NCBI GenBank assembly: GCA_036702975.1
Contig: DATNPX010000059.1
Location: 62,001-126,000 of the forward strand
DNA from: DATNPX01 sp036702975
GTDB taxonomy: Bacteria > Cyanobacteriota > Vampirovibrionia > Obscuribacterales > Obscuribacteraceae
Length of the DNA stretch: 64,000 nt
Direction of reading: 5' to 3'
The translations under genes were made by a program, and so were the position numbers. Numbering within the stretch: position 1 is the stretch's first letter; each line of letters starts with the position of its first letter. Positions 36,066-45,806 of this stretch are shown here, piece after piece. The notes beneath the pieces were generated by a model, which had not been told where the DNA came from, did not search any database, and saw only the letters and a program-made list of their open reading frames with translations.

Positions 36066-38056
36066 CTCAAGAGGAAAGTCGCGAGAATGCGCATCGTCCT
36101 GCAGGTTTTGTGGTGCGAGCGGTCGCACTCTTCATTGACTTCCTGATCATCGCCGTGGCACAGGTTCCACCATTGCTGGCATTCTGGACGATCGATCGGG
36201 AAACGCCGTGGAATCTTGCGTTTCACATAGTGTACTTACAACTGCTAACAATTTACGCGATTGCGAGCTCGATAGTTCCGTTCTGGTTGTACACATCTTG
36301 GTTTGAGCGTTCCAAATTGCGTGGAACACCTGGCAAGTACATTATGGATCTGGCAGTTGTGGACTCGAAAGGCGCCCCCCTGTCATTTTGGAGATCGACT
36401 GCAAGATTGACGTTTCAGTACACAATCATTTCGATACTAACAGTAGCGATTGCGTTAGTCGTTATGGTGAAACCGCAAATGATGGCAAACTTTGCCATCA
36501 TGGATGTTCTCAATTTGATTGACCTGATCTGCATCATCTATGCACTTGGCACCGCATGGTGCTTCTTCAACAAACAAAAACAAACTCTCTTCGATTTGCC
36601 GGTTGGAAGATATGTTGTGTTCGCGAAAACGAATGATTCGGAGCCTGCCATAAGCGAAAGTCCGCAGCCGAATGTGCGGGGAGTCGAACGAATTAGAGCC
36701 TGTGCACAACTTGCTTGGTCTGAGCTTCCAAAGTTCAGAATGCGGTTACCGGTACTTGTCTTCTACGGAGCATACTGTGCATTGATATTGTTCAATTTCG
36801 GTTGGGTGTTGAGTCAGGCGAATCAAGTTCATTCGATCGAGTCGAAAATCGAACAAAGTGGTGGCAAGTTATCGCTTCTAGCCGCACTCGACGAACTGGG
36901 CATCAAACCGCAGACTGCGCGCCACAGTTATGAAAACATTTCAGAACTATTTGGCGCGCTTCTGGACGGGAAGGTGCTGCGTACATACCAAGAGCGAGCG
37001 AATCAGATTCACAGTGATTCTTTGAGCGTCACTCGACTGGCAAAACTCGCAGCCGCAGAAAATAATTTGGACGAAGCAGTGCGATTGCTAACGGAGTTTG
37101 GAAACTCGCAGACCGATTCAATGGTCGAGCGAGGAGCAGCATATGCGCTGGCTTCCACATTCACAACAGATAAAGCAAAGAAAACTCAACTCCTAAAATG
37201 GGCAATGACTTATGCGCCTTGCTCCATCAATGTGCTGAAAGAAAAGATAAAAGCCGACAGAGAGTCTAATGATGCCGAACAAACGAAAATCGATCAGGAG
37301 CAGATTGATTACGTGACTCAACATCCTCGTAGCACTATAGAAGACATGACAGGCGTTACAAGTAACAACGCTATTCGAGGTTCAAAGCAAGCTGCAGAGC
37401 AGATTTTAGAGCGCTATCCGGATAATAACGTGGCGTTGTTGTTCACAGCCCAGTATCTTGTGAACGAGGATAAGGGCAAAGAAGCGGAGCAGCTCTACTC
37501 GCAGGTGATCGCGCATGACACAACCGATCCGCTTCCGTATGAACGACGAGCATATTTTTACAGCCACGAAAAGGAGCCCGAACTAGACAAAGCCCTTGCC
37601 GATATCAACAAGGCTATAGCGCTCGATCCGCAGAATTCTTACTTGCAGCAGAAGATTTCCATACTGAAAAAGAAAAATGATTTTGCCGGAGCTAGTTCAG
37701 CGATAATGGAAGCCAGCAAATCGCAGCCTGATTTTTTGAAATTGGCTTCTGATGCGATTTATTTGTCGGATCACGGCTACAAAAGAGATGCGTTAGCACT
37801 CGTGCGTCTAGCTTGTGATGCATACAAGACCAATATGAAAGTGCGGGTTTATGTCGATGACAGCAACGCTTACGGGGTATCGCCTCGCATAACAGAAGCT
37901 ATCGAAAGTTTCATTGAGGTGGCCGACACTTACGGGAGAAAAGCAGATGCAGATACAAATACAGTTAAAGATGCGATTCAAGACTTGATCAATAGGGCTA
38001 TTCCGGGGCGATCTCGCTTGGCCCTGCTTGAGTTATTGAACAAATCGAAACAGTGA
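36062..38056 (+). CDS. RDD-family membrane protein fused to C-terminal TPR domain (copy B)
   Basis: This is a paralogue of the preceding gene, with the same order of RDD domain (GFVVRAVALFIDFLII, GTPGKYIMDLAV, KQKQTLFDLPVGRYVV), extra helix and long TPR region, at 664 residues. Its ATG overlaps the stop of copy A by four bases, so the pair arose by tandem duplication and is translationally coupled. Shared blocks include QANQVHSIESKIEQSGG and DTTDPLPYERRAYFYSHEKEPELDKALADI, matching ETKIEQNGG and DQTDPLPFSRRALFYASGPKPDLDKASGDI in copy A. The two may form a heteromer. Confidence 0.7.
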   Translation: MTQEESRENAHRPAGFVVRAVALFIDFLIIAVAQVPPLLAFWTIDRETPWNLAFHIVYLQLLTIYAIASSIVPFWLYTSWFERSKLRGTPGKYIMDLAVVDSKGAPLSFWRSTARLTFQYTIISILTVAIALVVMVKPQMMANFAIMDVLNLIDLICIIYALGTAWCFFNKQKQTLFDLPVGRYVVFAKTNDSEPAISESPQPNVRGVERIRACAQLAWSELPKFRMRLPVLVFYGAYCALILFNFGWVLSQANQVHSIESKIEQSGGKLSLLAALDELGIKPQTARHSYENISELFGALLDGKVLRTYQERANQIHSDSLSVTRLAKLAAAENNLDEAVRLLTEFGNSQTDSMVERGAAYALASTFTTDKAKKTQLLKWAMTYAPCSINVLKEKIKADRESNDAEQTKIDQEQIDYVTQHPRSTIEDMTGVTSNNAIRGSKQAAEQILERYPDNNVALLFTAQYLVNEDKGKEAEQLYSQVIAHDTTDPLPYERRAYFYSHEKEPELDKALADINKAIALDPQNSYLQQKISILKKKNDFAGASSAIMEASKSQPDFLKLASDAIYLSDHGYKRDALALVRLACDAYKTNMKVRVYVDDSNAYGVSPRITEAIESFIEVADTYGRKADADTNTVKDAIQDLINRAIPGRSRLALLELLNKSKQ

Positions 38057-38170
38057 CTTATCGTCGACAAAGTGCAACAGAGGCGGCGACGCAGGGACTG
38101 GTTCCGCAGAACATTGCTAAGCCGTATGAGAAGTAAACGAGCCGAGCAGTAACTGCTGTATCGTTGATGC

Positions 38171-38977
38171 TTATGTCAGAACAAGACTGTAGTTAGTGGT
38201 CTCCGGATCATCGATAACATCGAGTCCTTCAATCTTCTTGATGTAGTTCGCGATCCGCGTGCTCCAAGGCAGCGAAATGAATTCGTATACCAGTTTGGCG
38301 AAGTAGATGCAGATCATCGTGTGGATCAAATCCGTCGTCGGCACAACACCATAGAACGCCAACGGAAAGAAGATAACTGTATCGACAAGCTCTCCAAGCG
38401 CAGTTGAAGCCATGAATCTCGTCGCCTGGTCAAGTCCACGGCGTCCTCGCTGCATGAATTTCATCTTTGAGATGGTGACGCTATTTACCCACTCGCCACA
38501 GATATAACAGATTAAGCACGACGCCACTAATCGTGGTGCCTGACCGAGGATAGTGCTATACGCGGCTTGCTCATGCCAGAAGGGGGCTGCAGGGACAACG
38601 TCTACTAGCCAATACGCGAACGCTGTGAGTGCTTGAACCGCCAAGCCTGTCCAAATGATGCGGCGGGAGCGCTCGTATCCGTAGACTTCGCTGAAGATGT
38701 CGTTGAAGACGAAGGTCATGGGCCAAATTAGAGTGGCGCCACTCAATGTGAAGGGACCGACTGAAATAAACTTGGCTGCCGCACCAATACTAATGACGAT
38801 AATCGCGACGTAGCCGCCGACGATCATTGTGTATACGGGTGAATTCCCTCGATCGAAGGCTGCCGGCGGGGCGGTTGAAGACACGGCCACGCTCGCGGTC
38901 CCTGGAACCACTGGTTTCGAAAGTTGAAGCATTTTCCCGAAGCCCCATTTTTTCCTAATTTCGCCGTATGTTGACAT
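38171..38977 (-). CDS. yhhQ: Queuosine-precursor transporter (YhhQ/VUT family)
   Basis: The 268-residue protein has about six membrane helices and the family signature TLIWPMTFVFNDIFSEVYGYERSRRIIW, with a later ATSTALGELVDTVIFFPLAFYG-like block (here MASTALGELVDTVIFF). In E. coli YhhQ imports preQ0 and preQ1, the precursors of the queuosine base of tRNA. The N-terminus is about 40 residues longer than in E. coli. It is a stand-alone gene facing away from the RDD pair. Confidence 0.8.
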   Translation of the reverse strand: MSTYGEIRKKWGFGKMLQLSKPVVPGTASVAVSSTAPPAAFDRGNSPVYTMIVGGYVAIIVISIGAAAKFISVGPFTLSGATLIWPMTFVFNDIFSEVYGYERSRRIIWTGLAVQALTAFAYWLVDVVPAAPFWHEQAAYSTILGQAPRLVASCLICYICGEWVNSVTISKMKFMQRGRRGLDQATRFMASTALGELVDTVIFFPLAFYGVVPTTDLIHTMICIYFAKLVYEFISLPWSTRIANYIKKIEGLDVIDDPETTNYSLVLT

Positions 38978-39116
38978 CTAAAAACCGACCCGTCCATGGG
39001 GAAGGTCCCACTGACCGGTCTGGGTTGTCTGGCACACGCTGTAAAGGGACCGCCTCGGACGAACAGCGTTACGAAGGACCAGAAACGCCCACGTTTGTGG
39101 TATCTTGTTACGTCCC

Positions 39117-39196
39117 GGGCGAGTGGCGGAATTGGCAGACGCGCTAGACTTAGGATCTAGTCCGCAAGGGTCAGGGTTCAAGTCCCTGCTCGCCCA
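39117..39196 (+). tRNA. tRNA-Leu (TAG)
   Basis: A complete class II tRNA: acceptor GGGCGAG with CTCGCCC, anticodon stem CTAGA/TCTAG with loop CTTAGGA giving anticodon TAG, a short extra arm (TCCGCAAGG) and T-arm CAGGG-TTCAAGT-CCCTG. Discriminator A is present. It marks the left border of the accessory region. Confidence 0.95.
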
Positions 39197-39297
39197 ATCA
39201 TCATTGTTTCAGGTTTGTAAACCTTATTGAGGTTAACGCACCCACACTGCACGTCTGGAATAAGATACCTGCGTTCCGAAGAGTGGGCCTGAGGACA

Positions 39298-39344
39298 CTT
39301 CGTTTACACCGAAGGGGTTAGGAGTTCGAGTCTCTTACCGCCCA
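39298..39344 (+). pseudogene. Truncated tRNA-Val (TAC), 3' half only
   Basis: From the anticodon stem on, a tRNA is perfectly laid out: CTTCG-TTTACAC-CGAAG (anticodon TAC), five-base variable region, T-arm AGGAG-TTCGAGT-CTCTT, 3' acceptor strand ACCGCCC and discriminator A. The 5' acceptor strand (GGGCGGT expected) and D-arm are absent from the bases before it. Half tRNAs of this kind are typical remnants of integrase attachment sites. Confidence 0.7.
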
Positions 39345-39471
39345 AGGCTTTTGGGGTTTTTGAAAAACTTCCCCCTACACTCCCCCTACAAAACAAATCA
39401 ACGTCAGGGATGGATCGGAAAATTCAGACGGTGAATTAAGGCCCTTTGGGGACAATTCAAACCGATAAGGG

Positions 39472-39501
39472 TGCGGCATTCTGAGAAGAGCCGCATTTTT
39501 T
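39472..39501 (+). terminator. Rho-independent terminator
   Basis: Stem TGCGGC with GCCGCA, 12-base loop, followed by six T. It lies in the 350-base gap between the half tRNA and hsdM, with no gene directly before it on its strand; it may end the tRNA transcript or be left from a lost gene. The rest of this gap (39345-39694) shows no ORF I can support. Confidence 0.7.
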
Positions 39502-39601
39502 ATTGAAGAGAGCTCCGTGCACCACCAACAGCTGCAGCGAGCGTGATGCTCTTTGCTTCTCTCCTGGACGTGCGCGGAGAACAGCTGGAGCGGCGATTTA
39601 C

Positions 39602-39630
39602 TTGGTTACCTGACTCGTATTTAGTACACT
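39602..39630 (+). promoter_or_regulatory. Candidate sigma70-type promoter of the hsd-qat run
   Basis: TTGGTT and TACACT are spaced by 17 bases about 65 bases before the hsdM start. Both boxes deviate from consensus, so this is a suggestion only. Confidence 0.25.
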
Positions 39631-39694
39631 ATAACACTTGGCTTGGCGACAGTAGCCCAAAACGAAACACCCCGGTAATTCGAAAAGGAACTGG

Positions 39695-41179
39695 ATGATC
39701 ACTGGCGAATTAAAATCAAAAGTCGATGGTTTGTGGAATGCATTTTGGTCTGGCGGAATCTCCAATCCGCTCGAAGTGATTGAGCAAATTACTTACCTTC
39801 TGTTCATTCGCAGGCTGGACGACCTTCACACGTTGCAAGAGAAAAAGTCCAATCGGCTCGGCACCAAGATTGAGAATCCGGTCTTTCCGCTGACCAAGGA
39901 AGGCGACAAGCTCCGATGGTCACGCTTCAAGAATTTTGCGCCACAAGATATGTTTGATGTCGTCTCAACAAAAGTGTTTCCGTTCATAAAAGACTTGCGT
40001 GGTGGCGTAGAAAACTCAACGTACTCGCATCACATGAAGGACGCCCGTTTCACGATCCCAACTCCCGGCTTGCTTGCTAAGGTCGTTGAATTGGTGGATG
40101 ACATTCCAATGGATGATCGTGATACCAAAGGTGATGTCTACGAGTACATGCTTGGAAAGATTGCTACCGCTGGACAGAATGGTCAATTTCGTACACCACG
40201 CCACATCATCAAAATGATGGTCGACTTGGTAAAGCCAGACCCAAGTGACATCATTTGCGATCCAGCTTGCGGAACGGCGGGCTTTCTGGTATCAGCAGGT
40301 GATTACGTACAAGAGCACCATCCTGAGATTCGTACAGACAAGAAATTGATTAGCCATTTTCACGAAAGGATGTTCAATGGCTTCGATTTCGACAACACTA
40401 TGCTGAGAATTGCAAGCATGAATATGCTTCTTCATGGTGTAGAGAATCCAGGCATAACCTACAAGGATTCATTATCCGAGGACCATGCGGCCGAAGAGGA
40501 GCGCTACACACTGATTTTAGCGAACCCTCCGTTCGCTGGGTCTCTAGACTATGAGTCTTGTGCAGCCGATCTGCTCGGAATCGTCAAAACAAAAAAGACC
40601 GAGTTGTTGTTTGTTGCGCTATTCCTGAGACTGTTAAAAGCAGGCGGCAGAGCCGCCGTTATCGTTCCAGACGGTGTTCTGTTCGGATCAACCAAGGCTC
40701 ACAAAGATCTTCGCAAAACTCTGGTAGAAAATCACAAGCTTGATGCTGTAATTTCGATGCCATCAGGCGTCTTTAAACCCTATTCCGGTGTTTCAACAGC
40801 AGTTCTGGTTTTCACAAAAACCAATGCTGGCGGGACCGAAAATGTCTTCTTTTATGATATGCAAGCAGACGGATATTCGCTAGACGATAAGCGAACCGAA
40901 CTTGACTCCACCTCTCCACTACACAACAACATTCCCGATATTTTGAATCGTTGGAAAAAACTTGAAAGAGAAGCTCACAGAGATCGGTTAGATCAATCCT
41001 TCCTCGTCGGACTCGAGGAAATTCGCCGCAACAGTTATGATCTGACATTCGCTAAATATAAGGAAATAGCAACAACGCAAGTGACCCATCGCTCGCCTAC
41101 TGATTTGATCAACGAATTGCATGCTATTCAAGAAAAGATTGGAAATGGGTTGCGAGACTTGGAGAAATTGATTCGGTGA
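39695..41179 (+). CDS. hsdM: Type I restriction-modification, DNA adenine methyltransferase subunit
   Basis: The 494-residue protein has the N-terminal helical HsdM_N domain (residues 1-135), then the N6-adenine methyltransferase domain. The AdoMet-binding motif is DPACGTAGFL (from residue 189), with target-base motif NPPF (277-280), preceded by the GQFRTPRHIIKMMV segment common to HsdM. It adds a methyl group to adenine in the sequence chosen by HsdS and protects the host from HsdR. AAGGA precedes the ATG. It overlaps hsdS by four bases (GTGA) and is the first gene of a seven-gene run. Confidence 0.95.
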   Translation: MITGELKSKVDGLWNAFWSGGISNPLEVIEQITYLLFIRRLDDLHTLQEKKSNRLGTKIENPVFPLTKEGDKLRWSRFKNFAPQDMFDVVSTKVFPFIKDLRGGVENSTYSHHMKDARFTIPTPGLLAKVVELVDDIPMDDRDTKGDVYEYMLGKIATAGQNGQFRTPRHIIKMMVDLVKPDPSDIICDPACGTAGFLVSAGDYVQEHHPEIRTDKKLISHFHERMFNGFDFDNTMLRIASMNMLLHGVENPGITYKDSLSEDHAAEEERYTLILANPPFAGSLDYESCAADLLGIVKTKKTELLFVALFLRLLKAGGRAAVIVPDGVLFGSTKAHKDLRKTLVENHKLDAVISMPSGVFKPYSGVSTAVLVFTKTNAGGTENVFFYDMQADGYSLDDKRTELDSTSPLHNNIPDILNRWKKLEREAHRDRLDQSFLVGLEEIRRNSYDLTFAKYKEIATTQVTHRSPTDLINELHAIQEKIGNGLRDLEKLIR

Positions 41180-42420
41180 AAGTAGATCTCGTCTCGCCTA
41201 CAAAGGTTGTCTCACTCGCGGAGATCTCGGACCGCATAGACTACGGCTATACGGCATCTGCCACGACTCGGCCAGTTGGACCAAAGTTTCTTCGAATTAC
41301 CGACATTCAAAACGGACAAGTAGATTGGACTGATGTTCCATACTGCCAATACAGCGGCACGCCAGATGACAAAGCTAATTTGCGTCCTGGCGACATTGTG
41401 TTTGCACGAACCGGTGCCACGACCGGAAAGAGCTACCTTATCCGTCAATGTCCTGTTGATTCCGTCTTCGCCTCATACTTAATTCGCGTTCGTCCTTCCC
41501 AAAGGGTCAATGCCAGATACTTGGCGCATTTTTTTCAAACCCCAAACTACTGGGCCCAAATTTATCGCAACTCTGCCGGCACTGCTCAGGAAGGGGTGAA
41601 TGCGAGTAAGCTAAAGCAGCTTCAAGTGCCATTGCCATCTCTTGAAGAGCAACAATATATTGCTGATCTTTTAGACAGGATCGAGCATCTCCGACAATTG
41701 CGGATCAAATGTTTGTTCTTGCTAGACGAACTACTACCAGCAGTCTTTATAGACATTTTCGGAGACCCGATAACAAACCCATTTAATTGGAAAAGACTGC
41801 CGTTCGAAGAACTATTGGAAGCAATTGAAAGTGGTTGGAGTCCAGTTTGCCTCGACCGACCGGCGGCACCAGACGAATGGGGCATCTTGAAGCTAGGCGC
41901 TGTTACTCAATGCATTTACTTAGAGGAGGAAAACAAGGCGCTTACCGCTGACCGAATACCACGCCCGGCTCTGGAAGTGAAATCTGGAGATCTTTTATTT
42001 AGTAGAAAGAACACTAAAGAACTGGTGGCCGCGTGCGCGCTGGTGCATCACTCTCGGCAAAAGTTGATGCTTCCAGACTTGATATTCAGATTCTGTTTGA
42101 AGCCAAATGCGCCATGCCGACCTGAGTACCTGTGGGGACTCTTCACAAATACAAGCAAGCGTAAGCATGTGCAGCAGCTGGCATCAGGAACTTCAGGTTC
42201 AATGCCCAATATTTCAAAAGAAAAACTCAAGAAGTTGCTTATTGAAATTCCATCCACGGATCGACAAATCAAATACGCTCAAGCGTACCAAACCATACGA
42301 CGAATTCAGAATGAGATGGCACAGTCCTTGGACCACCTTGAACAGCTGTTCTCGTCCGCACAAAATGAGCTTTTTGCAGCCAGCCACTCCTTGTCCAAGC
42401 AGGAATCAGTCGATGTCTAA
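41176..42420 (+). CDS. hsdS: Type I restriction-modification, specificity subunit
   Basis: The start is a GTG overlapping the hsdM stop. The 414-residue protein has two target-recognition domains (about 1-160 and 200-370), each followed by a conserved coiled-coil spacer: EEQQYIADLLDRIEHLRQLR after the first, and RQIKYAQAYQTIRRIQNEMAQ after the second. Blocks such as GDIVFARTGATTGKSYLI and NASKLKQLQVPLPSLEEQ are typical. The two domains read the two halves of a split recognition site. No inversion repeats or second hsdS lie nearby, so specificity is probably fixed. Confidence 0.9.
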   Translation: MKVDLVSPTKVVSLAEISDRIDYGYTASATTRPVGPKFLRITDIQNGQVDWTDVPYCQYSGTPDDKANLRPGDIVFARTGATTGKSYLIRQCPVDSVFASYLIRVRPSQRVNARYLAHFFQTPNYWAQIYRNSAGTAQEGVNASKLKQLQVPLPSLEEQQYIADLLDRIEHLRQLRIKCLFLLDELLPAVFIDIFGDPITNPFNWKRLPFEELLEAIESGWSPVCLDRPAAPDEWGILKLGAVTQCIYLEEENKALTADRIPRPALEVKSGDLLFSRKNTKELVAACALVHHSRQKLMLPDLIFRFCLKPNAPCRPEYLWGLFTNTSKRKHVQQLASGTSGSMPNISKEKLKKLLIEIPSTDRQIKYAQAYQTIRRIQNEMAQSLDHLEQLFSSAQNELFAASHSLSKQESVDV

Positions 42421-45400
42421 CTTCGAGTTTCTCAACGACGAATGGTCTGGACTGCACAAAGCAGCAATCAAAGCAGAGGTGTCAATCAATCAAGATGCAC
42501 GCGCAAGTTGTTTCCACAGCCGCCGCACTCTTGAATTAGCGGTGCAGTGGATTTACGCGCACGATGCTTCGGTGCACCGCCCTTACGACGATCAACTTAG
42601 CGCGATGATTCATGAGCCAACTTTCCGAAGGCTACTTACCGCCGACCTTTTCTTAAAGATCCGTTCTATCAAGGAAATTGGCAATCTCGCAGTTCATAGC
42701 ACCCGTCCAATTGCTGCGAATGATGCCCTGCGCGCAAACATCGAGCTGTTTCATTTTCTTTACTGGTTAGCCCGCACGTACACCAATGCCGATCCACGAA
42801 AGCTGGATGGACTAAAATTCGATCCCGCACTCATTCCGCCGGCCCCAAGAGATGTCCTGAAGAAAACTGCGGAGCAATTGCAACAGTTGCAAGCTGAATT
42901 GGAGCAAAGAGATAAAGCGCTTCTCGAAAAACAACGCAGCCTTGAAGAGACCGACGCAGAGATAAAACGTCTGCGGCAGGAGGTCGCGGCGGCGAAAAAG
43001 CGTAACGAACAAATTCCGGTCGATCACGATTACTCGGAAGCAGAGACACGAGATTTCTTCATCGATCTGATGCTGCGTGAAGCAGGGTGGCCGCTAGACA
43101 AGCCTGAGGATCGAGAATTTCCGGTTACGGGTATGCCCAACCAGGCAGGCGAGGGTTTCGTCGACTACGTGCTCTGGGGAGATGATGGATTGCCGCTGGC
43201 GGTAGTCGAGGCAAAACGCACGAAGAAAGATCCGCGCATCGGTCGTCGGCAAGCCGAACTCTATGCAAATTGTCTTGAAGCCCGGTTCAAACAACGACCA
43301 ATAATTTTTTATACGAACGGATACAAGACTTGGATCTGGGATGACTGCAGCTATCCTGAAAGAGAGATCCAGGGATTTTACACAAAGAAGGAACTTGAAC
43401 TGCTCATTCAGCGCCGAACAAGCAAACAGGATCCAAACTCGCTCAAAGTTAATCCGACCATCGTTGAGCGTTACTATCAGCTTGATGCAATTCGGAATAT
43501 CGTTGATGCATTCAACAAATCCAATAGAAAGGCGCTTGTTGTAATGGCGACGGGTACCGGAAAAACCCGCACCGTTGTGGCGCTCTGCGATCTTCTGCAA
43601 CGCGCGAATTGGATCAAGCGAGTTTTATTTTTGGCCGACAGACGCGCATTAGTCAAACAGGCTGTTCGTGCATTCAAGAAGCACTTACCCGATTCTAGCC
43701 CCGTAAACCTTCTCACAGAGAAGGAAGAGACCGGTAGCCGCGTGTACGTGTCTACATACCCGACGATGATAGGCTTGATTGATGACACTGAAGGCGATAC
43801 CAGGCGTTTCGGACCAGGTTATTTTGATCTGGTGATTATTGACGAGGCCCACCGCTCTGTATATCAGAAATACAATGCGATTTTTGATTATTTCGATAGT
43901 CTCCTTGTTGGTTTGACTGCTACACCAAGGGACGAGGTAGATAGGAACACCTACCGTCTTTTTCAATTGGAGGAGGGCAATCCTACCTATGCCTATGAGC
44001 TTAGCAAAGCAATCGACGACCATTATTTGGTTGAGCCACGGTCAATAGGAGTTCCCGTACAGTTTCCCGTTCTCGGCGTCACTTATAACGAATTGTCTGA
44101 TTCCGAGAAGGACGAGTGGGACATGATGGAATGGTCAGACGATGGCGCGATACCGCTAAGGGTTGAAGCGCCCGCTGTTAATGACTGGTTCTTCAATGCT
44201 GACACTGTCGATAAAGTCCTCAAAGCGCTTATGACCGAGGGTCAAAAGGTTGCCGGCGGCGATCGTTTAGCCAAGACGATAATTTTTGCGCGCAACCATA
44301 ACCATGCTGCATTTATTCAAGAGCGGTTTGACGCGAACTATCCGCATCTAAAAGGTAGCTTCGCAAGAGTCATCGACAATAAAGAAACATATGCCGAGAG
44401 TCTGCTTGATGAGTTTCAGAAGTCTGCAGATCCACCGCATATCGCGATTTCAGTTGATATGCTGGATACAGGCGTCGATGTTCCTGAAGTGGCAAATCTT
44501 GTATTTTTCAAAAACGTCTGGTCTAAGACAAAATTTTTTCAGATGGTGGGTCGCGGTACGAGGCTCTGCGACAATCTTTTCGGACCGGGCAAACACAAAG
44601 AATGCTTTTACATATTTGATTGTTGCCGCAATTTTGAATTCTTCAATCAAAACCCTGACTCGCCTGATACAGCACTTGGCGAGTCAATTTCAACGCGAAT
44701 ATTTAGGGCTCGCCTCAGCCTGCTAACTGAAATCCGTTGTCTTAAAGAAGCAAACGAAAATGGGTTGGGTGAAGTCGAGCACGGTCTAGCAGAAGTCCTA
44801 CATAAGACTATCGCCGCAATGAACATCAATAATTTCCTCGTCCGGCCCCATCGGCTGTATGTGGAGAAGTTTTCCGACAAGAACGCCTGGGGATTTATCT
44901 CGCCTGAAGATCTGGATCAACTTACTCGCAACTTGGCGCGATTGCCTACGGAGCTGCCTACTGACGAGGAAACCGCCAAGCAGTTTGACCTTCTCATTCT
45001 ACGATTGCAGCTCGCACTACTAAATCACACCGCCGATTTTTCGAGGTGGCAGAATCAACTGCGTGAAATCGCCGGGCAACTAGAAGAGAAATTGGCAATC
45101 CCCGCTGTTGCCGCTCAAATTGAGCTTATACGCGAAATTCAGGACGACGATTACTGGACCGGCATCACAGTTCCAATGTTAGAACTGGTTCGCAATCGCT
45201 TGCGCGATTTGATCAAGTTTATTGAGAAAAGGAAACGACAGATCGTTTACGCAGATTTTGAAGATACGATTGGCCCTCTGCGGGTCATGGAATCGCTCTG
45301 GCTCGGAACTGAGTACAACCTGGAGCGATACAAAAAGCGGATGCAACATTTTCTGCAAGCGCATGAAGACCACGTCACTATCAACAAACTCAAGAGAAAC

Positions 45401-45790
45401 CTGCCGATTACGCAGGCAGACTTGGACGAGCTGGACCGACTACTTTTCGAGACGGGCGAGATTGGTACAAGAAAAGAGTTCGAGCAGGCGTTTGGGTCAG
45501 GTCAACCGCTTGGTGAGTTTGTTCGCTCCATAATCGGATTAGACCGCGCAGCAGTTGTTCAGGCGTTCGGACAATTTCTCGAAGACAGCACCTACAACGC
45601 CAACCAAATTCGCTTCGTGAGCCAGATCGTGGATTATCTTACGCAGAACGGCATCATGGACCCAGCTCGTCTCTATGAACCGCCGTTTACGGATTTTAGC
45701 AACAACGGACTCGACGGAGTGTTTGAGGACGAAGCTGCCAACAGAATTGTCGATTTGATTCGTACTATTAACCGCAACGCGGCGGCATGA
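42413..45790 (+). CDS. hsdR: Type I restriction-modification, restriction/translocase subunit (EcoEI type)
   Basis: The ATG at 42413 sits inside the end of hsdS with AGGA eight bases before it; the frame stays open about 100 codons upstream, but that part only shadows hsdS. The 1125-residue protein has an N-terminal DUF4145-like helical domain (1-125), a coiled coil (150-200), and the nuclease motif (Asp251, Glu266-x-Lys268: VVEAKRTKKD). The SF2 motor carries Walker A ATGTGKT (379-385), DEAH (477-480) and QMVGRGTR, followed by an EcoEI_R_C-like end. It cuts unmodified foreign DNA after ATP-driven translocation. qatA starts 16 bases after its stop. Confidence 0.93.
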   Translation: MSNFEFLNDEWSGLHKAAIKAEVSINQDARASCFHSRRTLELAVQWIYAHDASVHRPYDDQLSAMIHEPTFRRLLTADLFLKIRSIKEIGNLAVHSTRPIAANDALRANIELFHFLYWLARTYTNADPRKLDGLKFDPALIPPAPRDVLKKTAEQLQQLQAELEQRDKALLEKQRSLEETDAEIKRLRQEVAAAKKRNEQIPVDHDYSEAETRDFFIDLMLREAGWPLDKPEDREFPVTGMPNQAGEGFVDYVLWGDDGLPLAVVEAKRTKKDPRIGRRQAELYANCLEARFKQRPIIFYTNGYKTWIWDDCSYPEREIQGFYTKKELELLIQRRTSKQDPNSLKVNPTIVERYYQLDAIRNIVDAFNKSNRKALVVMATGTGKTRTVVALCDLLQRANWIKRVLFLADRRALVKQAVRAFKKHLPDSSPVNLLTEKEETGSRVYVSTYPTMIGLIDDTEGDTRRFGPGYFDLVIIDEAHRSVYQKYNAIFDYFDSLLVGLTATPRDEVDRNTYRLFQLEEGNPTYAYELSKAIDDHYLVEPRSIGVPVQFPVLGVTYNELSDSEKDEWDMMEWSDDGAIPLRVEAPAVNDWFFNADTVDKVLKALMTEGQKVAGGDRLAKTIIFARNHNHAAFIQERFDANYPHLKGSFARVIDNKETYAESLLDEFQKSADPPHIAISVDMLDTGVDVPEVANLVFFKNVWSKTKFFQMVGRGTRLCDNLFGPGKHKECFYIFDCCRNFEFFNQNPDSPDTALGESISTRIFRARLSLLTEIRCLKEANENGLGEVEHGLAEVLHKTIAAMNINNFLVRPHRLYVEKFSDKNAWGFISPEDLDQLTRNLARLPTELPTDEETAKQFDLLILRLQLALLNHTADFSRWQNQLREIAGQLEEKLAIPAVAAQIELIREIQDDDYWTGITVPMLELVRNRLRDLIKFIEKRKRQIVYADFEDTIGPLRVMESLWLGTEYNLERYKKRMQHFLQAHEDHVTINKLKRNLPITQADLDELDRLLFETGEIGTRKEFEQAFGSGQPLGEFVRSIIGLDRAAVVQAFGQFLEDSTYNANQIRFVSQIVDYLTQNGIMDPARLYEPPFTDFSNNGLDGVFEDEAANRIVDLIRTINRNAAA

Positions 45791-45806
45791 TGGAGTAAGC
45801 GAAACC

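Noticed and set aside
42107..42412. Upstream extension of the hsdR frame by about 100 codons
   Set aside because: It overlaps hsdS entirely, shows no HsdR homology, and a start with AGGA exists at 42413.
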